In this document: positions 15,811 through 23,865 of the stretch, one piece after another | Numbering within the stretch: the first letter of the stretch is position 1 | Layout: each line of letters starts with the position of its first letter | Translations under genes and position numbers: made by a program | The notes under the pieces: model-generated | Told to the model about the DNA's origin: nothing | The model's input: the letters and a program-made list of their open reading frames with translations, nothing else | Databases searched by the model: none | Assembly (NCBI RefSeq): GCF_014836665.1 | Contig: NZ_JACSQJ010000001.1 | Coordinates: 498,387-562,386 of the forward strand | Source: Luteimonas colneyensis | GTDB lineage: Bacteria > Pseudomonadota > Gammaproteobacteria > Xanthomonadales > Xanthomonadaceae | Direction of reading: 5' to 3' | DNA: 64,000 nt

Positions 15811-16868
15811 GCGACCGCCCCCTGCGGCTTGGCTTCGTCGTCAACGACGTCGCCACCGAACAGGACAACTACACCACCATCCGCCTGGCGCGCACCGCGG
15901 CCAACCAGGGCCACCAGGTGGCGCTGATCGGCCTGGCCGACTTCATCTATGACGCCAACGGCTCCGTCTGCGCGATGGCGCATCTGCCCGCCGGTGACAG
16001 CTACGCCGACGACCAGGCGCTGCTCGACGAGATCCAGGGCGAGGAGGCCGCCACCCAGCGCATCAACGTCGAGGAGCTGGACGTGCTGATGCTGCGCAGC
16101 GACCCGGCCGAAGAACTGGTTGAGCGACCATGGGCCTCGAACAGCGCCCTGCTGTTCGCGCAGCTGGTGACGCGGCGCGGCGTGATCGTGCTCAACGATC
16201 CCTTCCACCTCACCAACGCCTCCAACAAGACCTATTTCCAGCACTTCCCCGAGGAGGTGCGCCCGGTCACCTGCATCAGCCGCGACGCCGACGAGCTGCG
16301 CGCCTTCATCGCCACCCACGGCGGCCGCGGCGTGATCAAGCCGCTGCAGGGCTCGGGCGGACACGGCGTGTTCGTGGTGAAGGATGGCGATGCCGCCAAC
16401 CTCAACCAGATGATCGAGGCGGTGATCCGCGACGGCTACGCGATCGCGCAGGAGTACCTCCCAGGCGCCGCCGAGGGCGACCTGCGGCTGCTGACCCTCA
16501 ACGGCCGGCCGTTGCGCGTCGACGGGCGCTACGCCTGCTTCCGCCGCTACAACGACAGCGGCGACGCGCGCAGCAACATCAGCGCCGGCGGCAAGATCGA
16601 GCTGGCCGAGCCCGACGCCGACGCGCTGCGGCTGGCCGAAGCGGTGGCGCCGAAGCTGATCCGCGACGGCATGTACCTGGCCGGCCTCGACATCGTCGGC
16701 GACAAGCTGATGGAGGTGAACGTGGACACGCCCGGCGGCATCAACATGGCCGAGGAGCTGACCGGCGTCGATTTCAGCAGCGCCATCATCGCGGACATGG
16801 CGCGCAAGGTGCGGCTGCGCGAGCAGTACCGTGGGATCCTGTCGAACGCCGAGCTCGCGGTGATGTAG
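15807..16868 (+). CDS. glutathione-synthetase-like ATP-grasp ligase
   Basis: A 353-residue ATP-grasp protein resembling bacterial glutathione synthetase: an N-terminal Rossmann-like domain beginning RLGFVVND, then ATP-binding strands with VIKPLQGSGGHGV, QEYLPGAAEGDLR, and the metal-binding MEVNVDTPGGI near the C-terminus. True GshB enzymes join glycine to gamma-glutamylcysteine. This paralogue sits in an operon with an amidohydrolase and a QEGLA peptidase, so an unknown amino-acid or peptide ligation is more likely. Start ATG 15807 overlaps the preceding stop by 4 bases. It ends 5 bases before the stop of the convergent D-aminoacylase-like gene. Confidence 0.87.
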   Translation: MSDRPLRLGFVVNDVATEQDNYTTIRLARTAANQGHQVALIGLADFIYDANGSVCAMAHLPAGDSYADDQALLDEIQGEEAATQRINVEELDVLMLRSDPAEELVERPWASNSALLFAQLVTRRGVIVLNDPFHLTNASNKTYFQHFPEEVRPVTCISRDADELRAFIATHGGRGVIKPLQGSGGHGVFVVKDGDAANLNQMIEAVIRDGYAIAQEYLPGAAEGDLRLLTLNGRPLRVDGRYACFRRYNDSGDARSNISAGGKIELAEPDADALRLAEAVAPKLIRDGMYLAGLDIVGDKLMEVNVDTPGGINMAEELTGVDFSSAIIADMARKVRLREQYRGILSNAELAVM

Positions 16869-16873
16869 CGGCC

Positions 16874-18463
16874 TCAGGCGCTGGCGGGCGTGGCGGCACG
16901 CCGCAGCAGGCGGCCGGCGTTCGCACCGGCGACGCCGGCCTCGAAGGCGGCCTGTCCGTTCACCAGCACCAGGTCGAAGCCTTCGGCCATCGCCGTGGGG
17001 TCCACGTAGTCGGCGCGGGCGTGCACGCGGTCCGGATCGAACAGCAGCAGGTCCGCCTTCGCGCCCTCGCGCACCAGGCCGCGGTCGCGCAGCCCGAGGA
17101 TCGACGCCGGCAGCGAAGTCACCTTGCGCACGGCCTCCTCCAGCGGCACCCGTGCCTCGGCGGTGGCGAAGGACTCGATCCACTTCGCGAAGGTCCCCGC
17201 GCCGCGCGGATGGCTGCCGCCGGGCGAGCCGTCGCTCGCGATCGCGACGAAGGGCTCCAGCAGCAGGCGGTCCTGCAGCGCACGGTCCATGACGAAGTGC
17301 GCGGCCTGGCCGCCGCCCGGACCCTGCGCCACCAGCACCTCGACGAAGGGCCGGACCTCGGCCTCCGCCACCTGCGCCAGCGTGCGGCCGGCGTACGGCC
17401 CGGTGCCGAACAGCAGCGCGCCGGGGCCGTTGCGCTGCTGCATCCGCGCGGCCAGGTGCGCGCGCAGCTCGTCGCCGCGCGCGGCCACCACCGCCGCATA
17501 GTCGTTCGGCGGCAGCGCCCACTCGGGGAACAGGATGCCGATGCCGGTGTAGCTCGCCTCGTAGGGATAGGCGTCCGCGGTCGGGCTGTTGCCGGTGCCG
17601 CGCAGCCCGCGCAGGAAGTCCAGCAGCGCCTCCGCGGCGGCTTCGCCCTGGCCGTAGACCATCTTCAGGTGCGACACGTGGGCGCGCGCCGGCCCCGCGG
17701 CCTGCATGAGTTCGCGGATCGAGGCACGCACGTCGCCGGCGTCCTCCGAACGCATGTGGCTCATCACCACGCCGTCGGCGCGCGCGACCACGGGGCCCAG
17801 CGAGGCCAGCTCGCGCATCTCCGCGTAGCGGCCGGGCACGTACTCCAGCCCGGTCGACAGGCCGAAGGCGCCGGCGCGCAGGTCGGCGTCGAGCACCGCC
17901 TGCAGCCGCGCCAGCTGCGCGTCCGAAGGCCGGCGCGTGCCGTCGTCGATGCCGGCGCGGCGGCGCAGCGCGCCGTGGCCGGACAGCGTCGCCACGTTGA
18001 CGCCGGGCGTGGCGGCCTCGACCGCGTCCATCCAGGCGGCGAGGCTGCCCGCCTCGCGCGCGGTGTCGGGCAGCGCGGGGCTGCCGCCATCCTGGCCGAG
18101 CACCACCGTGGTCACGCCCATCGCGAGGAACGGCGCGAACGCCACCTCCAGCGGATCGCCGTGCGTGTGCAGGTCGATGAAGCCGGGCGCCAGCACGCGA
18201 CCGCCGCCGTCGACCACGCGCAGTCCCCGTGCGTCGGCCGCCGGCACGCGGCCGATGCGCTCGATGCTGTTCCCGCGCACCAGCACGTCGGCGCTTCGCG
18301 CAGGCGCGCCGCTGCCGTCGATGAGCCGCACGTCGCGCAGCAGCACGCCCGCGCCGGCCACCGGCATCCCGCGCGCGCCGGCCATCCCCGGCAGCGCCAG
18401 GCAGGCGGCCGTTGCCGCCATCGACGCCAGCACCCCGCGCCTGGACCACGTCCGCTGCCACAT
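16874..18463 (-). CDS. Tat-exported N-acyl-D-amino-acid deacylase (amidohydrolase superfamily)
   Basis: A 529-residue D-aminoacylase-like hydrolase. The N-terminus carries a twin-arginine signal (SRRGVLASMAA, residues 7-17, then a hydrophobic stretch to about 30), so export is folded via Tat. The metal-binding DLHTHGD (His99, His101) follows the small beta-sandwich start, then a TIM barrel with HMRSED, HVSHLK and the late ASDGSPGG motif with the catalytic Asp. The family releases D-amino acids from N-acyl or peptide conjugates. A strong AGGAGGGG box precedes ATG 18463. It stands alone between the ATP-grasp operon and the DUF3228 gene. Confidence 0.9.
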   Translation of the reverse strand: MWQRTWSRRGVLASMAATAACLALPGMAGARGMPVAGAGVLLRDVRLIDGSGAPARSADVLVRGNSIERIGRVPAADARGLRVVDGGGRVLAPGFIDLHTHGDPLEVAFAPFLAMGVTTVVLGQDGGSPALPDTAREAGSLAAWMDAVEAATPGVNVATLSGHGALRRRAGIDDGTRRPSDAQLARLQAVLDADLRAGAFGLSTGLEYVPGRYAEMRELASLGPVVARADGVVMSHMRSEDAGDVRASIRELMQAAGPARAHVSHLKMVYGQGEAAAEALLDFLRGLRGTGNSPTADAYPYEASYTGIGILFPEWALPPNDYAAVVAARGDELRAHLAARMQQRNGPGALLFGTGPYAGRTLAQVAEAEVRPFVEVLVAQGPGGGQAAHFVMDRALQDRLLLEPFVAIASDGSPGGSHPRGAGTFAKWIESFATAEARVPLEEAVRKVTSLPASILGLRDRGLVREGAKADLLLFDPDRVHARADYVDPTAMAEGFDLVLVNGQAAFEAGVAGANAGRLLRRAATPASA

Positions 18464-18563
18464 CGTGCCGCCCCTCCTGGTGGACCGGAGCCCACCTTAG
18501 CCGAGGCGCGGCCGGGTCACATCGGGTGCCGGCCCGCTGCAGGCCCCGCCTATGGGTTGGCCG

Positions 18564-19121
18564 TCAGCCCCGCCAGTTGGCGTGCGCGTCCCAAAACGCC
18601 ACGGCGCGGCGGTAGGCCTCGCGATCGATCGGAACACCCGAACCGCCCTCCTCCACGCCCAGCGCGTTGCGCATCATCGTGATCGGCGCCATCGGGATTT
18701 CCTCGGGTTCGGCGGTGTACATGCAGCCGACCACGCCCCAGTCGGCGTCGATGGGCGTGCCCTCCTTCGCCATCTGCTCGCGGCTGTAGAGGATCACCAC
18801 CAGGTAGTCGGCCACCGGCGGCTCGAGGCCTTCGAACCAGCGCACCAGCACCGGCAGCTCGTCGCGCGTGCGGGCCTCGTAGGCCGAGCGCAGCAGGTGG
18901 CGGTTGGCATCGGTGACCGGCACGGCCAGGCAGCGGGTCGAGGTCCAGTTGCGGTGCACGTGCAGCCTGCAGAACGGCGCGTAGCCGTCGAGCACCTTCA
19001 GCGGCGCGACGTCGTTGAGATGGCGTTCGAACTGCTCCGGCGTGCAGTCCTGGATGGTGTTGCGCCGCGATTCGCGCGGGAACAGGCGGGTGCGGGCGAA
19101 GCCGGTGAGGACGATGGACAT
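18564..19121 (-). CDS. DUF3228 family protein
   Basis: A 185-residue cytoplasmic protein of the DUF3228 family, recognised by its highly conserved sequence through the whole length, for example FARTRLFPRESRRNTIQ near the start, DANRHLLRSAYEAR and ADWGVVGCMYTAEPEEIP. The function is unknown for the family. There is no operon partner in close contact; the LD-carboxypeptidase gene lies 49 bp upstream on the same strand, so weak coupling is possible. Start ATG 19121 gives the conserved N-terminus MSIVLTGFAR. Confidence 0.85.
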   Translation of the reverse strand: MSIVLTGFARTRLFPRESRRNTIQDCTPEQFERHLNDVAPLKVLDGYAPFCRLHVHRNWTSTRCLAVPVTDANRHLLRSAYEARTRDELPVLVRWFEGLEPPVADYLVVILYSREQMAKEGTPIDADWGVVGCMYTAEPEEIPMAPITMMRNALGVEEGGSGVPIDREAYRRAVAFWDAHANWRG

Positions 19122-19170
19122 GCCGTGATACTAGCCGGCCCGCGCGCCGGGCGACCGGCTGCGCGGCGGA

Positions 19171-20223
19171 TCAGTCCCGGAATACCGGCTCCAGCAGCCG
19201 GAAGCTGCCGTCGTCCGCATCCATTTCCACCCGGCCACCCACCGGCACGATGAACTGCTCGCGGATGTGGCCGATCATCGCCCCGCGATAGGCCGGGATG
19301 CCGAGCGGACGGATGTAGTCGTCGAGGATCTCGTCGATGGTCAGCGAGCCGTAGCCGTCGCCCGGGTCGCAGTCGGTGCACTCGCCGAAGATGAAGCCCG
19401 CCAGGCCATCGAGCGCGCCCATCAGCCTGAGCGTGCTGAACATGCGGTCGATGCGGTAAGGCGCTTCGGACACGTCCTCGAGGAACAGGACCTTGCCGCG
19501 GAAGTCCGGCAGGTACGGCGATCCCGCCAGCGCCGTGAGCACCGTCAGGTTGCCGCCGACCAGCTCGCCCTGCGCGCGGCCGCCGGTGATGGTGAGCGTG
19601 CGGTTGCGGCGCGGCACCAGCTCGTCGCCGGCCTCGACGCGGTTGCGGTACACCATCGCCTCGCGCTCGAGGAACAGGCGTCGGAACTGGTCGGCGTTGA
19701 AGCCGTTCCAGCTGCCGGTGCCGTTCGGGCCGTGGAAGGTCACCAGCCCGGTACGCGCGTGGATGCCGCTGTGCAGGGCGGTGATGTCGGAATAGCCCAG
19801 CAGCACCTTCGGATGGGCGCGGATGGCGTCGTAGTCGAGCAGCGGCAGCAGGCGCGCGGCGCCGGAGCCACCGCGCACCGCGACCACCGCGCGCACCCCT
19901 GGATCGGCGAACGCGGCGTTGAGGTCGGCCGCGCGCGCGGCGTCGTCGCCTGCCAGGTGGCCGCGGCGCGCGGCGTAGTGCGCACCGGTCTTCACCCGGA
20001 AGCCGAGCGCTTCCATGACCTCGCGCGCGAGCTGCAGGTTCAGGCGTTCGTCGGTTGCCGAGGAGGGGCTGACCAGGGCGACGGTGTCGCCGCGGCGCAG
20101 CGGCACGGGCAGCAGGCGCCCGGGGGACGCCGCCGGCGCGTCCGCGACACCGCCCGCGATGCCGGCAAGAGGCAGCGCAAGGCCCGCGAGCGCGACGCCA
20201 CCGAGGAAGTTCCGCCTGTCCAT
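19171..20223 (-). CDS. LD-carboxypeptidase, S66 family, exported
   Basis: A 350-residue murein LD-carboxypeptidase homologue. MDRRNFLGGVALAGLALPLA forms a Tat-type or Sec signal, which differs from the cytoplasmic E. coli LdcA, so this enzyme probably acts in the periplasm. The nucleophile is Ser145 in LLGYSDIT; the catalytic Glu/His pair of the Ser-Glu-His triad is expected in FIFGECTDCD and the later GHIREQ segment. The family removes the terminal D-Ala from tetrapeptides of recycled peptidoglycan. ATG 20223 is chosen because an AGGAG box precedes it; the longer frame adds only five residues and lacks that box. Confidence 0.9.
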   Translation of the reverse strand: MDRRNFLGGVALAGLALPLAGIAGGVADAPAASPGRLLPVPLRRGDTVALVSPSSATDERLNLQLAREVMEALGFRVKTGAHYAARRGHLAGDDAARAADLNAAFADPGVRAVVAVRGGSGAARLLPLLDYDAIRAHPKVLLGYSDITALHSGIHARTGLVTFHGPNGTGSWNGFNADQFRRLFLEREAMVYRNRVEAGDELVPRRNRTLTITGGRAQGELVGGNLTVLTALAGSPYLPDFRGKVLFLEDVSEAPYRIDRMFSTLRLMGALDGLAGFIFGECTDCDPGDGYGSLTIDEILDDYIRPLGIPAYRGAMIGHIREQFIVPVGGRVEMDADDGSFRLLEPVFRD

Positions 20224-20339
20224 GTCCCGCTCCTGCACGTGCCAGCGCCGCAGTGTAGCGGCACGCGCCGCCGCGGGACGGCGTGTTCACGGGCACCGCC
20301 CTAGCCTGTCCCTCCCGTTCGCATCGCACAGGCCCCCCA

Positions 20340-20822
20340 ATGACCTCCCACCCCGAACTCGCCACCGTCGCCAGCGTCGACATCGAGCGCTACATGGGCA
20401 CCTGGTACGAGATCGCCAGGTTGCCCATGCGCCACGAGCCCGAGGACGCGACCGACGTCACCGCCACCTACTCGCTCAAGGACGACGGCAAGGTCGAGGT
20501 CCGCAACCGCATGCGCCGGCGGGGCGAGATCGAGGAGGCCATCGGCGAGGCCACGGCGCTGGACGATTCCGCCAGCCGCCTCGAGGTCAGCTTCCTGCCT
20601 GAAGGCCTGCGCTGGATCCCCTTCACCAAGGGCGACTACTGGATCATCGGCCTCGAGCCGGACTACAGCGTCGCGCTGGTCGGCAGCCCGGACCGCAAGT
20701 ATCTGTGGCTGCTGGCGCGCACGCCGCGGATCGAGCCGACCACCCGTGCGCGCTACCTTGCGCTCGCACGCGCGCAGGGCTTCGACCTCTCGCCGCTGAT
20801 CGAGACCCCGCAGAGCGCCTGA
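20340..20822 (+). CDS. Blc-like bacterial lipocalin without signal peptide
   Basis: A 160-residue lipocalin with the diagnostic GTWYEIARLP (residues 20-29), the beta-barrel TATYSLKDDGKVEVRNR and a late LWLLARTPR. E. coli Blc is an outer-membrane lipoprotein binding lysophospholipids; this copy starts MTSHPELATV with no lipobox or signal, so it appears to be cytoplasmic. An unannotated upstream start is unlikely because the region before ATG 20340 is promoter-like and shared with the divergent LD-carboxypeptidase gene. Followed after 12 bases by a clear hairpin terminator. Confidence 0.9.
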   Translation: MTSHPELATVASVDIERYMGTWYEIARLPMRHEPEDATDVTATYSLKDDGKVEVRNRMRRRGEIEEAIGEATALDDSASRLEVSFLPEGLRWIPFTKGDYWIIGLEPDYSVALVGSPDRKYLWLLARTPRIEPTTRARYLALARAQGFDLSPLIETPQSA

Positions 20823-20834
20823 GTTCCCGCACCC

Positions 20835-20859
20835 GCGCCAGCGCGCCCGACGCTGGCGC
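20835..20859 (+). terminator. hairpin terminator after the lipocalin gene
   Basis: Perfect 9-bp arms (GCGCCAGCG / CGCTGGCGC) with a 7-base loop begin 12 bases after the lipocalin stop. No T-run follows, as is common at this GC content. Confidence 0.55.
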
Positions 20860-20919
20860 CCGGAGGCCCGCGCCGTTATCGTGACGCCCCGCCCAGACGA
20901 CGGCACCGGGAACAGACGC

Positions 20920-22095
20920 GTGAGCAAGCAGGCAGCCGATCCGGTCGCGCACGACGCGCCCACCCGCTGCGAGAACTGCGCCGCCACCCTGCATGGCGAG
21001 TTCTGCCATGCCTGCGGCCAGTCCGTGCACAACCCGATCCGGCACCTCGGCCATGCGGTCGAGGAGTTCTTCGAGGCGTTCTGGCATCTCGACGGGCGCG
21101 TCTTCCGCACCCTGCGCGACCTGTGGTCGCCGGGCAAGGTCGCGATCAACTACCTGGCGGGCCATCGCGCGCGCTACATCGCGCCGCTGCGCATGTTCGT
21201 GGTGCTCAGCGTGCTCACCTTCTTCGTCGGCGCGGTGGTCGTGCACGTGGACGACGGCGGCATCGACACCAACGCCGTCGAGGGCATCGCCTCGGCCACG
21301 ACGGTGGCGGAGGTCGAGCGCGTCCGCGACGGATTGCTGGCCGGCATCGAGCAGGCGCGCATCGAAGCCGGCAACACGCCGGGCGTCGACCCCGCGCTGG
21401 TCGTGGCCGAAGTGCGCATCCAGAGCGCCGCCGCCAACCGCATCCTCGAGCTCGAAGGCAAGCCGCCGGTGCAGGCCGGCGCCGACGCAGACGCCGGCAG
21501 CGCGCCCGCCGCACGGACGCCGCGGCGCCTGCAGCTGAACATGCTCGGCCATCGCGGCGAATGGCATCCCACGGACAATCCCTTCATCGTCGGCTGGTGG
21601 CCCGGGTTCGCCAACGACTGGCTCAACCGCAAGCTCGGCAACCTCGAAAAAAACATGCAGTCGCTTGGCGACGGCAGCGCGGACAGGTGGGTGCAGGAGA
21701 TGATGGCCGCCGCGCCGTCCGCGCTGTTCCTGCTGGTGCCGGTGTTCGCGCTCCTGCTCAGGATCGCCTACCTGTTCACTGGCCGCGTCTATCTCGAACA
21801 CCTGGTCGTGGCGCTGTACAGCCACATCTTCCTGCTGATCATGCTGACCCTGGCCTTCGTGCTCTCGGCGGCCAACAGCTGGGTCGCATCGACCGCCGGC
21901 AGCCTGGCCCTGCGCGCGTGCTCCGCCGCGGTCATGGTGTGGATGCCGCTCTACCTGCTGCTGATGCAGAAGCGCGTCTACGGCCAGGCCTGGTGGCTGA
22001 CCCTGCTCAAGTACCTGGTGATCGGCACCATCTACTTCATGATGCTGCTGGTGGCGACGATGCTGGTGTTCCTGGCCCGGTTGACCACGGCCTGA
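20920..22095 (+). CDS. DUF3667 membrane protein with N-terminal zinc ribbon
   Basis: About 391 residues. A CxxC-x8-CxxC zinc ribbon (codons for the four cysteines fall at 20968-21015) is followed by a conserved helical segment with ARYIAPLRMF, one membrane helix, a long extracytoplasmic loop (about 120 residues) and three or four further membrane helices at the C-terminus. This is the architecture of DUF3667 proteins, whose function is unknown. GTG 20920 is preferred over GTG 20881, which lies only 21 bases after the upstream terminator and would leave no room for a promoter. Ends at a terminator shared with the convergent outer-membrane protein gene. Confidence 0.8.
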   Translation: MSKQAADPVAHDAPTRCENCAATLHGEFCHACGQSVHNPIRHLGHAVEEFFEAFWHLDGRVFRTLRDLWSPGKVAINYLAGHRARYIAPLRMFVVLSVLTFFVGAVVVHVDDGGIDTNAVEGIASATTVAEVERVRDGLLAGIEQARIEAGNTPGVDPALVVAEVRIQSAAANRILELEGKPPVQAGADADAGSAPAARTPRRLQLNMLGHRGEWHPTDNPFIVGWWPGFANDWLNRKLGNLEKNMQSLGDGSADRWVQEMMAAAPSALFLLVPVFALLLRIAYLFTGRVYLEHLVVALYSHIFLLIMLTLAFVLSAANSWVASTAGSLALRACSAAVMVWMPLYLLLMQKRVYGQAWWLTLLKYLVIGTIYFMMLLVATMLVFLARLTTA

Positions 22096-22119
22096 TCGAG
22101 GCGGGCGCGGCCCCGCCGC

Positions 22120-22147
22120 GCGGCGGGCCCGTCAGCAGGCCCGCCGC
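22120..22147. terminator. bidirectional terminator hairpin
   Basis: Perfect 10-bp arms (GCGGCGGGCC / GGCCCGCCGC) with an 8-base loop sit in the 58-base gap between the convergent DUF3667 and outer-membrane-protein stop codons. Confidence 0.6.
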
Positions 22148-22153
22148 CCCCCC

Positions 22154-22915
22154 TCAGAACCGGACTTCGGCCCCGAACATCAGGGTGTCGGCACGGTTGA
22201 CCTCGTAGTACCCATCGCCCCAGTAGTAGCTGTCGAAGTACACGTAGTTCGTGTAGGTCAGGCCGAGGTTGACGTGGCGGTTGATGTCGACGCCCAGGCC
22301 GAGCCCGAAGTAGCCGCCGTCGACGTCCATGCCGTAGTCGCCCTTCTCCTCGGCGCTCCAGTATCCGGCGCGCACCAGGGCGTAGACCGGGCTGCTGCGT
22401 CCGAAGTTGAAGCGGGCGTTGACGCCGATGCTGCCGTAGTCCACCTCCGCGACCTCGAAGCCGCCCTCCGACGCCGCGCCGAGTTCACCGCGGGCGAGTT
22501 CGATCCCGACCAGGGTCACCGAACCCGCCTGCCAGCGATAGCCGGCGTTGAGTTCGCGGGCCGACTGGTCGATGTCGTCGTAGACCCAGCCGCGGCCGCC
22601 CTTGGCCCCCAGGAAGAATCCGCCGCGACCCTCTTCGTAGGCGTATCCCGCATCCTGGACAGCGGCCGGGGGCGCGTCGACGTGGACGGCGGGCGCCACC
22701 TGCGCGGCGGTGGCGGCGGCGGGCGCCGCCTGCGCAGCAGTGGCGGTGGGCGCGGTCTCGACCGGCGCCGGGATGCGCTTGGCCGGATCGGGTTCCTGCC
22801 GGGCGGGAGGCTGCCAGGCCTCCACGGGTCGGGTCTGGGCGCTCGCCGACGCGGATGCGGCCATGGCGGCCACGATAAAGGCGGCCGTCGCGGCCGCCTG
22901 TCTGCTGTACTTCAT
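22154..22915 (-). CDS. outer-membrane beta-barrel protein (hypothetical)
   Basis: A 253-residue exported protein: signal peptide residues 1-27 (MKYSRQAAA... to ASASAQ), then a 65-residue Ala/Pro-rich linker, then an 8-strand-like barrel of alternating aromatic strands (GFFLGAKGGRGWVYDD, TLVGIELARG, VNARFNFG, HVNLGLTYTNYVYF) ending in Phe (GAEVRF), the usual BamA-recognised terminal signature. No more specific family is recognised; it resembles small OmpA/OmpW-like barrels. An AAGGGGA ribosome site precedes ATG 22915. A sigma-54-type promoter lies about 70 bases upstream, so expression is likely RpoN-dependent. Confidence 0.82.
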   Translation of the reverse strand: MKYSRQAAATAAFIVAAMAASASASAQTRPVEAWQPPARQEPDPAKRIPAPVETAPTATAAQAAPAAATAAQVAPAVHVDAPPAAVQDAGYAYEEGRGGFFLGAKGGRGWVYDDIDQSARELNAGYRWQAGSVTLVGIELARGELGAASEGGFEVAEVDYGSIGVNARFNFGRSSPVYALVRAGYWSAEEKGDYGMDVDGGYFGLGLGVDINRHVNLGLTYTNYVYFDSYYWGDGYYEVNRADTLMFGAEVRF

Positions 22916-22981
22916 GTCGTCCCCTTCAATGGATGTCGTGCACGGTCGGCATGCCTGCCTTCCTGGCGTGCAGCCGCATCC

Positions 22982-22998
22982 AAGCAGGAGACGTGCCA
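22982..22998 (-). promoter_or_regulatory. sigma-54 (RpoN) promoter of the outer-membrane protein gene
   Basis: On the minus strand this reads TGGCACGTCTCCTGCTT, with GG and GC separated by exactly 10 bases, as in the -24/-12 consensus TGGCAC-N5-TTGCW (one mismatch, C for T). The predicted start of transcription is near 22972, giving a leader of about 57 bases before ATG 22915. The same sequence with one change occurs upstream of the lipoprotein gene at 32858. Confidence 0.72.
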
Positions 22999-23031
22999 GC
23001 GCCGCCGCCCTGCGCAGGGCGGCGGCGCTGG
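22996..23031. repeat. 36-bp perfect palindrome
   Basis: The two 18-base arms, beginning CCAGCGCCGCCGCCCTGC, are exact reverse complements with no spacer. It lies about 90 bases after the stop of the DUF4142 gene and touches the -24 box of the sigma-54 promoter. It is probably the terminator of the DUF4142 gene; it could also influence RpoN promoter activity. Confidence 0.7.
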
Positions 23032-23119
23032 ACCCACGATGGCAACAAGCGTCGTAGCAGGTCATGCACGCCGCGCCCTGAGCGCCGCGCCTGGCCGCCC
23101 CGGTCTTGCGCCGCCGCCG

Positions 23120-23683
23120 TCACATCACCGCGCGCGGTCCATCGTAGCCGACCGCTTCCGTCGGCTCAGCAGACGCGACGACCGCATCGGCATCGCCCCC
23201 CGCCGCCGGCGCCTGCAGCTGGCCAATGCGCTCGGCGTGGGCCCGAAGCCTAGGCAGCACTTCCTCGGCCAGTGGCCCGCCCGCGCCACCCCGTTCGACC
23301 TCGCGCTCGTACAGGCGGATGGTCCTGCGATGGCACTTCGACATGTGTTTCAGCCAGGCGCGGTCATAGGCCTCGCCCTGCAGCAGGTCGATCGCGTGCA
23401 GGTCAGCGAGCTGGCGGTCGTCCGGTTCGGCCAGGTCCAGGCCCGACGCGTCGGCGAGGTCGCGGTTATGCCCGCCCTGGTCGTGCTCCAGCTGCTGCGC
23501 GAACGCGCGCACGTCCGCCGAGGCCGCGCGCAGCTGGGCCGACTGCGCCGCGGCGACGTCGGCGATGCCCGACTGCAGCGCCTGCTGGAAGAAGGACTGC
23601 TTCGGCGGCTGTTTCGAAAGCGCCTTCCAGGCGGCGTAACCGGCACCGGCGACGACGCCGAGCTTGATGAGTCGTCCGAGCAT
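23120..23683 (-). CDS. DUF4142 family protein
   Basis: A 187-residue protein of the DUF4142 four-helix (ferritin-like) family: QSFFQQALQSGIADVAAAQ, then AFAQQLEHDQGGHNRDL, and LHAIDLLQGEAYDRAWLKH. An N-terminal hydrophobic segment (residues 5-20, LIKLGVVAGAGYAAW) probably anchors it or acts as an export signal. The function of this family is unknown. ATG 23683 is preceded by AGGAG at 6-base spacing. Its promoter region is shared with the divergent Fpg/Nei gene at 23866. Confidence 0.8.
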   Translation of the reverse strand: MLGRLIKLGVVAGAGYAAWKALSKQPPKQSFFQQALQSGIADVAAAQSAQLRAASADVRAFAQQLEHDQGGHNRDLADASGLDLAEPDDRQLADLHAIDLLQGEAYDRAWLKHMSKCHRRTIRLYEREVERGGAGGPLAEEVLPRLRAHAERIGQLQAPAAGGDADAVVASAEPTEAVGYDGPRAVM

Positions 23684-23865
23684 GGAGGTCTCCTGGGACT
23701 TGTTGCGGTGGGGACAACCAGAACACCAGCCGGTGGATTCGTGAGGCGTGAAGCCGCCGTTATCCGCGCCGCGACGACGATGAACAGTCCCCGCAAGGAC
23801 GCTCGCGCATTCTTCACACGGCTCGCGTTGACGCATGTCTCATCGGCCACGCCGATACTGCGGAC

